A stretch of DNA of 64,000 nt from Manganibacter manganicus (GTDB lineage: Bacteria > Pseudomonadota > Alphaproteobacteria > Rhizobiales > Rhizobiaceae): contig NZ_MDET01000023.1 in assembly GCF_002075885.1 (NCBI RefSeq), positions 62,001 through 126,000 of the forward strand, written 5' to 3'. Position numbers and translations under genes: made by a program. Below the pieces are notes generated by a model, which worked only from the letters and a program-made list of their open reading frames with translations, searched no databases and was not told the DNA's origin. Positions 7,717-16,854 of the stretch are shown here, one piece after another (the first letter of the stretch is position 1; every line of letters starts with the position of its first letter).

Positions 7717-9003
7717 TCAGGACGGTTCGGTGTTGTCCTCTCTTTCGATTGCACGCCAGCCGATATCATGACGATAAAAGCCCTGCGGCCAGTCTATCCT
7801 GTCGATCGCATCATAGACCCTGGCCTGCGCCGCGCCCACCGTCGATCCGGCTGCCGTGACATTAAGCACCCGCCCGCCATTGGCGACAAGCGCGCCGGCA
7901 TTGATGGCGGTGCCCGCATGGAAGATTTCGACGCCCTCGCCCGCCGCCTGGTCGACACCCCTGATGACCGAGCCTTTTTCGGGTGTGCCGGGATAGCCTT
8001 TGGCGGCCATCACCACGGTGAGCGCAACGGCATCGCTCCAGCGCGCCGAAACGTGTGCAAGCTGGCCATCGACGGCGGCATTGAGAAGGACGAGCAGATC
8101 CTCCTTGAGACGCATCATCAGCACCTGACATTCCGGGTCGCCTAAACGAACATTATATTCGATCAGCTTCGGCCCCTGATCGGTGATCATCAGCCCAGCG
8201 AACAGGATGCCGGAAAACGGTGCGCCTTGTTCGGCCATGCCCCGCATCGTGGGCTCGACGATCTCACGCATGGTGCGCTCGGTCAGTTCGTGCGTCATCA
8301 CCGGGGCCGGTGAATAGGCGCCCATGCCGCCGGTGTTGGGGCCGGTGTCGCCGTCACCGACGCGCTTGTGGTCCTGAGCGGTGCCGAAGGGCAAGGCGGT
8401 CCTGCCGTCACACAGGCAAAAGAAACTGACCTCCTCGCCCTCAAGATATTCCTCGACCACGACCTCGGCTCCGGCGCTGCCGAACGAGCCTTCAAAACAG
8501 GCTTCGAGCGCGGCCAGCGCCTCGGCCAGCGTCATGGCGACGGTGACGCCCTTGCCGGCCGCCAGCCCGTCGGCCTTGATGACGATTGGCGCGCCCTTTT
8601 CCTCGACATAGGCTTTGGCGGCGGAAAGATTGTCGAAGCGGCCAAAGGCGGCGGTCGGAATACCATAACGTGCGCAAAGCTCCTTGGTGAAGCCTTTCGA
8701 CCCTTCCAGTTGGGCCGCGGCCTTCGTCGGCCCGAGGATGCGGACACCGGCGGCGCGCAAATCGTCTGCGATACCGGCGACCAGTGGCACTTCCGGCCCG
8801 ACCACGACCAGATCGATATCCTTTTCAGCACAGAAAGCCGCCACCGCGGCATGATCCGCGACATCGAGTTCGACCAGTTCGGCTTCCTTCGCGATACCGG
8901 GATTGCCCGGCGCACAATAAAGCCGCGTGAGCATCGGTGAAGCGGCCAGTTTCCAGGCCAGCGCATGCTCGCGGCCACCGGAACCGAGAAGAAGAACGTT
9001 CAT
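7717..9003 (-). CDS. purD: Phosphoribosylamine--glycine ligase
   Basis: A 428-residue ATP-grasp enzyme for the second step of purine synthesis: ATP-dependent joining of glycine to 5-phosphoribosylamine. The start [19 protein letters not shown] and the segments [24 protein letters not shown] (ATP binding), [29 protein letters not shown] and [12 protein letters not shown] are all family signatures. Length is normal. It is divergent from ubiA, with about 137 bases between the starts, and is the only purine gene in the window. Confidence 0.97.
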   Translation of the reverse strand: MNVLLLGSGGREHALAWKLAASPMLTRLYCAPGNPGIAKEAELVELDVADHAAVAAFCAEKDIDLVVVGPEVPLVAGIADDLRAAGVRILGPTKAAAQLEGSKGFTKELCARYGIPTAAFGRFDNLSAAKAYVEEKGAPIVIKADGLAAGKGVTVAMTLAEALAALEACFEGSFGSAGAEVVVEEYLEGEEVSFFCLCDGRTALPFGTAQDHKRVGDGDTGPNTGGMGAYSPAPVMTHELTERTMREIVEPTMRGMAEQGAPFSGILFAGLMITDQGPKLIEYNVRLGDPECQVLMMRLKEDLLVLLNAAVDGQLAHVSARWSDAVALTVVMAAKGYPGTPEKGSVIRGVDQAAGEGVEIFHAGTAINAGALVANGGRVLNVTAAGSTVGAAQARVYDAIDRIDWPQGFYRHDIGWRAIEREDNTEPS

Positions 9004-9140
9004 GAACCGCCCTGACGTGTCTGTGGTTTGGACTCAATTTTCGGCCTCTATAAGAGAATGTCGGCTTTCGTGAAAGTTCCTCAAGGGCAAGAAGCACGGT
9101 GGCGCTTGACGCCCGCGCGCCGGCCTGCCACTCCACCGCC

Positions 9141-10124
9141 ATGGAAACCGTTCAGTCAAAAGCCGCACAGGGCCGCGTCGCCGACGCGCCGAGCGGCCAT
9201 TGGGTCTACCGCATCCTGCCGCGCGCGCTGTGGCCCTATGCGCAGCTTGCGCGATGGGACCGGCCGATCGGCTGGCAATTGCTGTTGTGGCCCTGCTGGT
9301 GGTCGGCGGCACTTGCGGCAAGCGCCTTTGCGCGCTCGGCCGATCCGGTGCTTTCGCTGCTGCCGCTGCCTTCGACGCTGGTGCTGTTCCTGATCGGCGC
9401 CATCGCCATGCGTGGCGCCGGCTGCACCTATAACGACCTCGTGGACGTCGGGATCGATTCCGAGGTCGAGCGTACCCGCTCGCGCCCGCTGCCTTCCGGG
9501 CAAGTCAGCCGCTGGCAGGCATGGGCATTCCTGATCGTGCAGGCGCTGATCGGCCTTGTCGTGCTGTTGCAGTTCAACGGCTTTGCCGTTCCACTCGGGA
9601 TTTCATCACTTGGGATCGTGGCGATCTACCCATTCATGAAAAGATTCACCGACTGGCCGCAACTGGTTCTGGGTCTTGCCTTTTCATGGGGGGCGCTGAT
9701 GGGTTGGGCGAACGAGTTCGATGCCGTCGACGGCCCGGCGCTCCTGCTCTATATCGGCTCGATCCTGTGGGTGATTGGCTACGACACGATCTATGCCCAT
9801 CAGGACAAGGAGGACGACGCCATCGTCGGCGTGCGCTCGACCGCGCGGTATTTCGGCGAAAACACCAAATCCTGGCTGGTCGGCCTCTATGGCGGAGCAC
9901 TGATCTGCTTCGCCTTCGCCTTCGCCTCCGCACAGGTGCCGCTGGTCTCGCTGGCCGGACTGATTGCCGCCGGCGCCCATATGGCGCGCCAGATCGCCGT
10001 TATCAACATCGATGATCCCGATCAGTGCCTGAAGCTGTTCAAATCGAACAATCAGGTCGGCTGGCTGATCTTCCTCGGCCTGATTGGCGGCGCGCTGTGG
10101 GTGGCGATGAAGCCCCTGATTTGA
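9141..10124 (+). CDS. ubiA: 4-hydroxybenzoate polyprenyltransferase
   Basis: A 327-residue inner-membrane prenyltransferase that attaches the polyprenyl tail to 4-hydroxybenzoate in ubiquinone synthesis. It shows the first Asp-rich motif NDLVDVGID (Asn98-Asp106) and the second motif YDTIYAHQDKEDD, which bind the Mg-diphosphate, plus about eight hydrophobic segments. The start METVQS at 9141 gives a normal N terminus; earlier in-frame codons add an unlikely leader. The octaprenyl diphosphate synthase that could supply its substrate is at 18817-19833. Confidence 0.95.
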   Translation: METVQSKAAQGRVADAPSGHWVYRILPRALWPYAQLARWDRPIGWQLLLWPCWWSAALAASAFARSADPVLSLLPLPSTLVLFLIGAIAMRGAGCTYNDLVDVGIDSEVERTRSRPLPSGQVSRWQAWAFLIVQALIGLVVLLQFNGFAVPLGISSLGIVAIYPFMKRFTDWPQLVLGLAFSWGALMGWANEFDAVDGPALLLYIGSILWVIGYDTIYAHQDKEDDAIVGVRSTARYFGENTKSWLVGLYGGALICFAFAFASAQVPLVSLAGLIAAGAHMARQIAVINIDDPDQCLKLFKSNNQVGWLIFLGLIGGALWVAMKPLI

Positions 10125-10134
10125 GGGCTCGGCC

Positions 10135-10701
10135 TTACTGGCGGGCGATAATCTCCTCGCCGGCAACGACCAGCCGCATTCCAAGGTCGCCGGAGCGACG
10201 CCGGGCGAGAAAGCGCGGACGGCGCTTTGTCGAACTGCGGCCCTTGCGGCGTTCCTGCGGCGGCAGGGTCTTGATGGCGGCGCCGAGCGATTCCTCCAGC
10301 GTGCGGGCAACGCCGTCTGCTTCGATGAGAAGCATGGGAAGGCGGTAGGCGTCCACCCAGGCCCGCCAGTCGGCGGCGACGTCATAAAGGTCATCCGCCA
10401 CCAGGAGCGGCACCGACAGCATCGGGTCGTGGTGCAGAAGTTCCAGCGTCACCGTGACATTGCCTTCCGGATCTTCCATGGCACGCGCGGCGACACCGCG
10501 AAACACCCGCGCCGGCAGCGCGATGATCGCCGGCACGCCGCTCATCTCCAGCATCCGCCGGATGACGACGCCGCGATGATCGATGGAAAAAGTCACATCG
10601 CCATGATCGTCGCGGGTCGCATAACTCACCGTTTGCGGCAGGCGAAAAGGGTCGAGACGCATGGCGCGCCCGGCCCAGACTGGCTTCAGTCCGGTGTTCA
10701 T
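10135..10701 (-). CDS. DUF6101 family protein
   Basis: A 188-residue soluble protein without signal peptide or membrane segment. The C-terminal third is very basic (RRKGRSSTKRRPRFLARRR). I recognise it as the DUF6101 family found next to ubiA in rhizobia; its function is unknown. It is convergent with ubiA, with 10 bases between stop codons. Its 5' side opens into a 283-bp gap with palindromic repeats. Confidence 0.75.
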   Translation of the reverse strand: MNTGLKPVWAGRAMRLDPFRLPQTVSYATRDDHGDVTFSIDHRGVVIRRMLEMSGVPAIIALPARVFRGVAARAMEDPEGNVTVTLELLHHDPMLSVPLLVADDLYDVAADWRAWVDAYRLPMLLIEADGVARTLEESLGAAIKTLPPQERRKGRSSTKRRPRFLARRRSGDLGMRLVVAGEEIIARQ

Positions 10702-10750
10702 ACAATGCCTTCCTGTCTCTCCTGAGAGCCGGTTTTCCGGTCCCTCGAGA

Positions 10751-10849
10751 GCGCCGTGCGTTCAATTGAACGCACAAAGGACGCCCTCACACTTTGATGG
10801 AGCATCGGAATATCCGAAAACCGGATTCCACTTTTCGGTCCGATGCTCC
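10751..10849. repeat. Composite palindromic repeat (two hairpin modules)
   Basis: The first module is a perfect 20-bp palindrome at 10756-10775 centred on TTCAATTGAA and followed by AAGGACGC. The second is a nested hairpin: outer arms 10799-10809 and 10839-10849 are perfect 11-bp reverse complements, inner arms 10814-10820 (CCGAAAA) and 10832-10838 (TTTTCGG) pair inside. The order of the two modules is one I recall as a mosaic rhizobial intergenic element. The rest of the gap 10702-10984 shows nothing clear. Confidence 0.75.
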
Positions 10850-10984
10850 GGGCCAGTTTTCCCGACCTCGTTATGAGCAGAGACTAGCGCGGGGTTCTTA
10901 CCGCCGCGCTTAAGAAAGTCGGTTAAATTTTGCTGATCTCGCGGATGGTTATCGGAATACCACCAGCACAGATAATGGAAAGGA

Positions 10985-12415
10985 TCAGATAACCTTGCCG
11001 GGGTTCATGATGCCGGCAGGGTCGAAGGCCGCCTTGACCCGCCGCATCAGGTCGATGGCCATCGGCGGCGCGGTGGCGATGAGTTCGTCCCGCTTCAACT
11101 GGCCGATGCCGTGCTCGGCCGAAATCGAGCCGCCGAGCCTGCGTACGATATCGTGCACCGCCTTGTTCATGGCATGATAGAGCGCAAGGAATGCCTCATC
11201 ATCGCCGCCTTGGGGGCGCGAAATATTATAGTGCAGATTGCCGTCGCCCATATGGCCGAAGCAGACCGGCCGCGCGCCGGGGCTGACCGACTGGACCGCA
11301 TCTCCGGCAAGCGCGATGAATTGCGGGATCGAGGCGAGCGGCACCGAAATGTCGTGCTTGATCGAGGCGCCTTCGGGCTTCTGCGCTTCCGGCAGCACCT
11401 CGCGAAAATTCCAGAAGGCGTCGGCCTGCGCCAGACTGGCGCCAATCACTGCATCGCCGGCGGTTCCGGCCTCCAGTGCGGCGGAAAGAATATCTTCGGC
11501 AAGGCCCCTGGCATCCTCGGCGGAACGCCCGGACGAGACTTCCATCAGCACATACCAAGGCCAGTCGCCGGCGAGCGGGCGCACGACGCCTTGCGCATGC
11601 TTCAGCGTGAAATCGTAAGGCCGCTGGCCGATCAGTTCGAAGGCGGTCAGCGCGCTGCCGGCGCGATCCATGGCAAGGCCGAACAGCGCCAGCGCCGCCT
11701 CGCTCGACGGCAGGCCGACAAATGCCACCTCGCGGCCCTTGGGTTTGGGAAAGAGTTTCATGACCGCCGCCGTAATCACGCCCAGCGTACCCTCCGCGCC
11801 TACGAACAGGTTTTTCAGATCGTAGCCGGTATTGTCCTTTTTCAGCTTGCGCAGATCGTCGAATACCTCGCCCGTCGGCAGCACCACCTCTACACCGAGG
11901 CACAATTCGCGCGCATTGCCATAGGCGAGCACGCCTGTTCCGCCGGCATTGGACGACAGATTGCCGCCGATCTGGCATGAACCCTGCGAGGCCAGCGAAA
12001 GCGGAAACAGCCGGCCAGCCGTATCTGCGCCTTCCTGCAAGGTCTGCAAGATGACGCCAGCTTCGGCGGTCACGGTGTTGGAGTGGATGTCGATTTCGCG
12101 GATGCGATTCAGCCGGGACAGCGAAAGCACGATTTCGTGCCCCGATGCATCCGGCACCTGTGCGCCGACCAACCCTGTATTGCCGCTTTGTGGCACGACC
12201 GGGGTTTTCGTTTCACTGGCAAGGCGCATGATTTGACTGACCTCATCGACGCTGCCCGGTCTCAGCACCATCGACGTGCGGCCATGCCACAGGCCGCGCC
12301 GCTCCGTCAGGTAGGGCGCGATATCGGCCTGATCGCGCAGCGCATATCTGTCACCGACAATCGTCGCGAACCGCGCGACAAGACCGGAATCGAGAGCTGA
12401 CGAAACATCATCCAT
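10985..12415 (-). CDS. FAD-binding oxidoreductase (GlcD/D-2-hydroxyglutarate dehydrogenase-like)
   Basis: A 476-residue flavoprotein of the VAO/GlcD family that oxidises a D-2-hydroxy acid. The FAD-binding part has VVPQSGNTGLVGAQVPD and the SQGSCQIGGNLSSNAGGTGVLAYGNARE segment; the C-terminal part has CFGHMGDGNLHYN (metal or substrate binding) and the HGIGQLKRDEL segment. The set suits D-lactate, glycolate or D-2-hydroxyglutarate as substrate; sequence alone does not decide. The start overlaps the end of the tsaC gene by 8 bases, so they are probably cotranscribed. Confidence 0.88.
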   Translation of the reverse strand: MDDVSSALDSGLVARFATIVGDRYALRDQADIAPYLTERRGLWHGRTSMVLRPGSVDEVSQIMRLASETKTPVVPQSGNTGLVGAQVPDASGHEIVLSLSRLNRIREIDIHSNTVTAEAGVILQTLQEGADTAGRLFPLSLASQGSCQIGGNLSSNAGGTGVLAYGNARELCLGVEVVLPTGEVFDDLRKLKKDNTGYDLKNLFVGAEGTLGVITAAVMKLFPKPKGREVAFVGLPSSEAALALFGLAMDRAGSALTAFELIGQRPYDFTLKHAQGVVRPLAGDWPWYVLMEVSSGRSAEDARGLAEDILSAALEAGTAGDAVIGASLAQADAFWNFREVLPEAQKPEGASIKHDISVPLASIPQFIALAGDAVQSVSPGARPVCFGHMGDGNLHYNISRPQGGDDEAFLALYHAMNKAVHDIVRRLGGSISAEHGIGQLKRDELIATAPPMAIDLMRRVKAAFDPAGIMNPGKVI

Positions 12416-13403
12416 GGCTTATCCGTCTTTCGTCGTCGCTGAGGCCGCGTGGCGCGGCGGCACGCGACAAGCGGTCGTTGATGGCCTCGCCCAGACCGGA
12501 CATCGGAACAGTCTCCACGGCAATCATTTCCGCTCCCGCCACATCCAGTTGCCGCATGAAGGCAAAAAGGTTGCTGGCCGCCTCGCGCAGATCGCCTTTT
12601 TCGGAAAGGTTGAGTTGGGCTGCCGCCTTCTGCCAGCCGGCAATGCGCTTCGGTCCGAATGCCAGCAGCGCCTCGCCTTCCCGCACCGCTTTGGCATCGA
12701 GGCGCATTCCGGTATTCGGCGCATAGTGCGAAACCATCATGCCCGGCGCCTGGATACCCGCGACACCGCGCTGGAGCGCGACGCCAGCAACCCGCTCGAT
12801 CTCGTCAGCAGCCATGCCGCCCGGCCTCAACAAACGCAAGCCGCCATCCACGGCCCTGACGATGGTGGATTCGAGGCCGACCTCGGTTGCACCGCCATCG
12901 ACCACCAATCTGATCTTTTCGCCCAGCGATGCTGTCACTGCGGCGGCGGATGTGGGGCTGATGCGCCCCGAGGTATTGGCGCTTGGCGCCGATAGCGGCC
13001 GGCCGAACCGCGCGATGAGTGTTGCGCCAAAACCCTGCGGCATGCGCAGCGCAATGGTGTCCAGCCCGGCGCTCGCCAGCGGATGAATGTCGGCATCGTG
13101 CTGCAAGGGCACAACCAGCGTCAGCGGGCCGGGCCAGAAGGCGTCGGCCAATTTTCGCGAGAGAGGGTCGAACCGGCCAATGCGCTCGGCCATGGCAAGA
13201 TCGCTGACATGGGCGATAAGAGGATTGAAACGCGGCCTGCCCTTCGCCTCGAAAATACGGGCGACCGCCTCGCCATTTGTGGCGTCACCGGCAAGGCCGT
13301 AAACCGTCTCGGTCGGGATGGCGACGACCTCGCCCTTGCCCAACAAAGCCAGCGCGCGCTCCATGGCGTCGCCGGCGGGAACGATCTCAGCGATTGTGTT
13401 CAT
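12408..13403 (-). CDS. tsaC: L-threonylcarbamoyladenylate synthase
   Basis: A 331-residue Sua5-type enzyme that makes threonylcarbamoyl-AMP for the t6A37 modification of ANN-decoding tRNAs. The N-terminal YrdC domain (about 1-210) shows VAIPTETVYGLAGDATN, KGRPRFNPLIAHV and the substrate-cleft segment SAPSANTSGRISPTSA. A C-terminal Sua5 domain follows, so it is the long Sua5 form rather than short TsaC. The start MNTIAEIV at 13403 is preferred over an upstream codon at 13457 that would add 18 residues. It lies 50 bases after glyS on the same strand. Confidence 0.93.
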   Translation of the reverse strand: MNTIAEIVPAGDAMERALALLGKGEVVAIPTETVYGLAGDATNGEAVARIFEAKGRPRFNPLIAHVSDLAMAERIGRFDPLSRKLADAFWPGPLTLVVPLQHDADIHPLASAGLDTIALRMPQGFGATLIARFGRPLSAPSANTSGRISPTSAAAVTASLGEKIRLVVDGGATEVGLESTIVRAVDGGLRLLRPGGMAADEIERVAGVALQRGVAGIQAPGMMVSHYAPNTGMRLDAKAVREGEALLAFGPKRIAGWQKAAAQLNLSEKGDLREAASNLFAFMRQLDVAGAEMIAVETVPMSGLGEAINDRLSRAAAPRGLSDDERRISHG

Positions 13404-13453
13404 GGCCCAGGTGCTATCGCGGCGCGCGCCTTGCGGCAAGCAAAAGCCGCGTA

Positions 13454-15688
13454 TCACCCCGCAATGCGGGAGAAATCGGCAACCGTGTCGGTGGCGGCAC
13501 GAATGCGCTCCAGCAGCGCCAACCGATTGGCCCGCACGGCCTGATCCTCATCATTTACGAGAACATCTTCAAAGAATGAATCAACCGGTTCGCGCAGGCC
13601 ACTCATGGCAAGCATGGCGCCGGAAAAGTCTTCATTCTGAATCGCTTGCGCGGCCTGGCTGTCGGCCTGATTCACCGCCGCAAACAGGCTTTTCTCGGCA
13701 TCCGCCCTGAACAGCGACGGATCGACCGTGTCGGCAATTGCCGTGCCCTTCTTGTGCTCGGCGGCCAGAATGTTGGCGGCGCGCTTGGCGCCGGCAAGCA
13801 GGTTCTTGCCATCCTCGGTATCGAGGAAGGAACCCAGCGCCTCAACCTTGCGCATGATGATGAGCAGATCGTCGGACTGCGGCGTGATGACGGCATCGAT
13901 CAGATCATGCCGCGCACCCTGATCGCGGAGGTACACTTTCAGGCGGTCGTGAAAGAAGGAGAGGAGATCGGCCTGTGCCCACGTGGCAAGTTCCAGCCTC
14001 ACCCCGTTCTCGACTAATATCCGCACCACACCCAACGCCGCCCGTCGCAACGCGAAGGGATCCTTGCTTCCCGTCGGCTTTTCGTCGATGGCCCAGAAAC
14101 CGACCAGTGTGTCCAGTTTGTCGGCCAGCGCCACCGCCACCGAGATCGGGTCGGTTGGCGCACGGTCGGACGGGCCTTGCGGCTTGTAATGTTCCTCGAT
14201 CGCCGCCGCGACGCTCGCATGCTCACCCTGCAACAGCGCATATTTGCGGCCCATCGCGCCCTGCAATTCCGGAAATTCACCGACGATTTCTGTGGTGAGG
14301 TCTGCCTTGGCCAGCACCGCCGCGCGGGTCGCCAGATCGGGTTCTGCACCGACAATCGGCGCAATCTCTTGCGCGAGCCGCCTGATGCGTTCCACGCGCT
14401 CGCCCTGCGTGCCGAGCTTGGCATGAAAGGTGACGCCAAGATGATCCAGCCGCGCCATGCGCTGATCGAGCGGCTTTTTCAGGTCCAGTCCGAACTTTTC
14501 AGCCGACGCCTGCAATTGTGCGAGATCGGGAAGGTCCGCCTGATCCGTCTTCCAGAAATGGACCGCATCGGACAAACGGGCGCGCACCACCTTGCCGTTG
14601 CCGTGGGCAATTTCCTTACCGCCGTCCCTCGCCTCGATATTGGCGACAAGTACGAAACGGTTGGAAAGTGCGTCCTTCGAGGCTCGCTCCGCTCGCGCCT
14701 CAGGATGAGGATCGTCGTTGGGGTGGCTCAGCCCTTCCTCATCCTGAGGTGCCGGCGAAGCCGGCCTCGAAGGACGCACCACAAAGCACTTCTGATTGGC
14801 GCGGATGGTGAGACGGATCACCTCCGGCGGAATGGCCAGGAACTCCTTCTCAAATTCGCCGAGCAGAACGACCGGCCACTCGACCAGCCCCGCGACCTCT
14901 TCCAGCAGCCCATCGTCTTCGACCAGTTCCAGCCCATTGGCAAAGGCCAGGTTGTGGGCATCCGTCAGGATGATTTCCTTGCGCCGGTCGGCATCGATGA
15001 CGACTTTGGCGGCTTCCAGCTTGGCGGCATAATCGTCGAACCGCTTGACGGTGATCTCGTCCGGCGCGTGAAAGCGGTGGCCGCGCGTAACGTTGCCGGA
15101 GCGGATGCCCTCGACCTCGAAATCGACCACCACCGGTTCCTCGGTTTCCGGTCCGAAAGTGCACAGGATCGATTGCAACGGACGTACCCAGCGCAGCGCC
15201 TCGCCGCCCCGCCCCTCGACGCCGCCATAGCGCATGCCTTTCGGCCCCGACGCAGCCCCCCAGCGCATGGATTTCGGCCACGGAAAGGAGCGGATGATGC
15301 CCGGCAGAAGGTCGGCGATAATCGCCTCTGCCGCCCGGCCCGACCTGGAAATGCGGGCAACGTAGAAATCGCCCTTCTTCGGGTCGGACTGGATTTGCGC
15401 CTCGTCGATGGAGGCGAGGCCGGCAGAGCGCAGAAAACCCTGTATGGCCTGTTCCGGCGCTTTGGTGCTCGGCCCCTTGCGCTCTTCATGGACATCCCTG
15501 GAACGCGCCGTGACCCCGCGAATATCAAGCGTCAGCCGGCGCGGCGTGAAATATTCGCGCGCCGCCTCATAGGTCAGGCCGGCATCGACCAGACCATCCG
15601 TCACCATTTTCTTCAAATCCGCGGCAGCTTTCCGCTGCATGCGGGCGGGAATCTCTTCCGAACGAAGTTCGAGCAAAAGGTCAGGCAT
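13454..15688 (-). CDS. glyS: Glycyl-tRNA synthetase beta subunit, with an in-frame repeat insertion
   Basis: A 744-residue beta subunit of the alpha2-beta2 bacterial glycyl-tRNA synthetase, which charges tRNA-Gly together with GlyQ. The start [17 protein letters not shown] and the downstream [22 protein letters not shown] and [24 protein letters not shown] patterns are typical. Residues about 305-340 replace the short loop normally found between NQKCFVV and [11 protein letters not shown] with a Pro/Ser/Glu/Asp/Ala-rich stretch encoded by a doublet of REP palindromes (14668-14779). The frame stays open, so the gene is probably functional. The ATG overlaps the glyQ stop by one base (TAATG). Confidence 0.96.
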   Translation of the reverse strand: MPDLLLELRSEEIPARMQRKAAADLKKMVTDGLVDAGLTYEAAREYFTPRRLTLDIRGVTARSRDVHEERKGPSTKAPEQAIQGFLRSAGLASIDEAQIQSDPKKGDFYVARISRSGRAAEAIIADLLPGIIRSFPWPKSMRWGAASGPKGMRYGGVEGRGGEALRWVRPLQSILCTFGPETEEPVVVDFEVEGIRSGNVTRGHRFHAPDEITVKRFDDYAAKLEAAKVVIDADRRKEIILTDAHNLAFANGLELVEDDGLLEEVAGLVEWPVVLLGEFEKEFLAIPPEVIRLTIRANQKCFVVRPSRPASPAPQDEEGLSHPNDDPHPEARAERASKDALSNRFVLVANIEARDGGKEIAHGNGKVVRARLSDAVHFWKTDQADLPDLAQLQASAEKFGLDLKKPLDQRMARLDHLGVTFHAKLGTQGERVERIRRLAQEIAPIVGAEPDLATRAAVLAKADLTTEIVGEFPELQGAMGRKYALLQGEHASVAAAIEEHYKPQGPSDRAPTDPISVAVALADKLDTLVGFWAIDEKPTGSKDPFALRRAALGVVRILVENGVRLELATWAQADLLSFFHDRLKVYLRDQGARHDLIDAVITPQSDDLLIIMRKVEALGSFLDTEDGKNLLAGAKRAANILAAEHKKGTAIADTVDPSLFRADAEKSLFAAVNQADSQAAQAIQNEDFSGAMLAMSGLREPVDSFFEDVLVNDEDQAVRANRLALLERIRAATDTVADFSRIAG
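14668..14779 (-). repeat. REP doublet inserted in frame inside glyS
   Basis: The ends are perfect 16-bp reverse complements (14668-14683 and 14764-14779). Inside, CCTCAGGATGAGG (14698-14710) and its reverse complement CCTCATCCTGAGG (14737-14749) face each other. Thus two REP units of about 40 bp sit head to head around a 26-bp centre, and the right-hand unit has its own stem GCCGGC-GAA-GCCGGC. The same units occur between genes at 4281, 35964, 36035 and 36127. Here the element is translated as about 35 residues of GlyS. Confidence 0.92.
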
Positions 15689-16641
15689 TATGCGGCCTCC
15701 TGCACGAGGCCAAAACCGCCGGCGTCGGTGAGCAGAAAGGCCTCGCCACACGCCTTGGCGAGATTACGCACCCGCAGAATATAGCTCTGCCGTTCGGTAA
15801 CCGAGATCACCCCGCGTGCGTCGAGCAGGTTGAAGACATGGCTTGCCTTGATGCATTGGTCATAGGCCGGCAGCACCATAAGGTGCGGCTGGTCCGGCGC
15901 GGCTGGCGCCCCGGCTTTCAGCAGCGCCTGGCATTCGCCCTCGGCATCGTCGAAATGCTTCAGCAGCATCGCGGTGCTGGCAAATTCGAAATTGTGGCGC
16001 GAATATTCCTGCTCGGCCTGCAGGAAGACATCGCCATAAGTGACCTTTTCCGTACCTTCGCGGCCGTTGAAGTTCAGGTCGTAGACATTGTCCACGCCCT
16101 GCACATACATGGCCAGCCGCTCCAGTCCGTAGGTCAGTTCGCCGGCAACCGGCGCGCATTCGATGCCGCAGACCTGCTGGAAATAAGTGAATTGCGAGAC
16201 TTCCATGCCGTCGCACCAGCATTCCCAGCCGAGCCCCCATGCGCCGAGCGTCGGGCTCTCCCAATCATCCTCTACGAAGCGGATATCGTGCAGCAGCGGA
16301 TCGATGCCGATGGCCTCCAGCGAGCCGAGATAAAGCTCCTGCAAATTCGGCGGGTTCGGCTTCAGGATAACCTGATACTGGTAATAATGCTGAAGCCGGT
16401 TCGGGTTCTCGCCATAGCGGCCATCCTTCGGCCGGCGCGACGGCTGCACATAGGCCGCGTTCCACGCTCGTGGTCCAAGTGCGCGCAGCGTCGTGGCCGG
16501 ATGAAAGGTGCCGGCGCCCACTTCCATGTCGTAGGGCTGGAGCACCGCGCAACCATAGTCCGCCCAATAAGCATGCAGGGCCAGGATCAACCCCTGGAAC
16601 GAGCGGCGGGGATTCATATGGTCGGCAATATCGGCGTTCAC
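15688..16641 (-). CDS. glyQ: Glycyl-tRNA synthetase alpha subunit
   Basis: A 317-residue catalytic subunit of class II glycyl-tRNA synthetase. It carries the family patterns [62 protein letters not shown] and [19 protein letters not shown], which form the ATP and glycine site. Length is normal. The start at 16641 gives an 8-residue leader before MNPRRSF; a start at 16617 is the alternative. It is the first gene of the glyQ-glyS-tsaC-FAD oxidase run. The 213-bp gap upstream holds no clear feature. Confidence 0.97.
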   Translation of the reverse strand: MNADIADHMNPRRSFQGLILALHAYWADYGCAVLQPYDMEVGAGTFHPATTLRALGPRAWNAAYVQPSRRPKDGRYGENPNRLQHYYQYQVILKPNPPNLQELYLGSLEAIGIDPLLHDIRFVEDDWESPTLGAWGLGWECWCDGMEVSQFTYFQQVCGIECAPVAGELTYGLERLAMYVQGVDNVYDLNFNGREGTEKVTYGDVFLQAEQEYSRHNFEFASTAMLLKHFDDAEGECQALLKAGAPAAPDQPHLMVLPAYDQCIKASHVFNLLDARGVISVTERQSYILRVRNLAKACGEAFLLTDAGGFGLVQEAA

Positions 16642-16854
16642 GGGGGCCTCGAGGGGAAAGGCAGATGCGTGCCCGTCCTAGAGGCGCGACCCAGCAGCGT
16701 CAAGATGAAGGGGAACGCTTCGCGATGCCCGGACGCGATGCAGTCCCTGAATGTTTGGCGTGCCGAACTGCCCATGACCTCCGCTATGGCTACGGCGTTC
16801 GTCAGTCGAAACGCCCAGTCAGGGGCTTTTCGTCCAGCTATGCCGGAACGTTCC

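Noticed and set aside
5668..8145. An 825-residue open frame on the plus strand
   Set aside because: It runs antisense across the crotonase, acyl-CoA dehydrogenase and purD genes. Its protein has no recognisable motifs and is rich in His, Arg and Gly, as expected of the mirror frame of GC-rich genes.
16642..16854. A small gene or RNA between glyQ and the TPR gene
   Set aside because: An open minus-strand frame of 110 codons overlaps the TPR gene end and has no motif; no hairpin or promoter pattern stood out.
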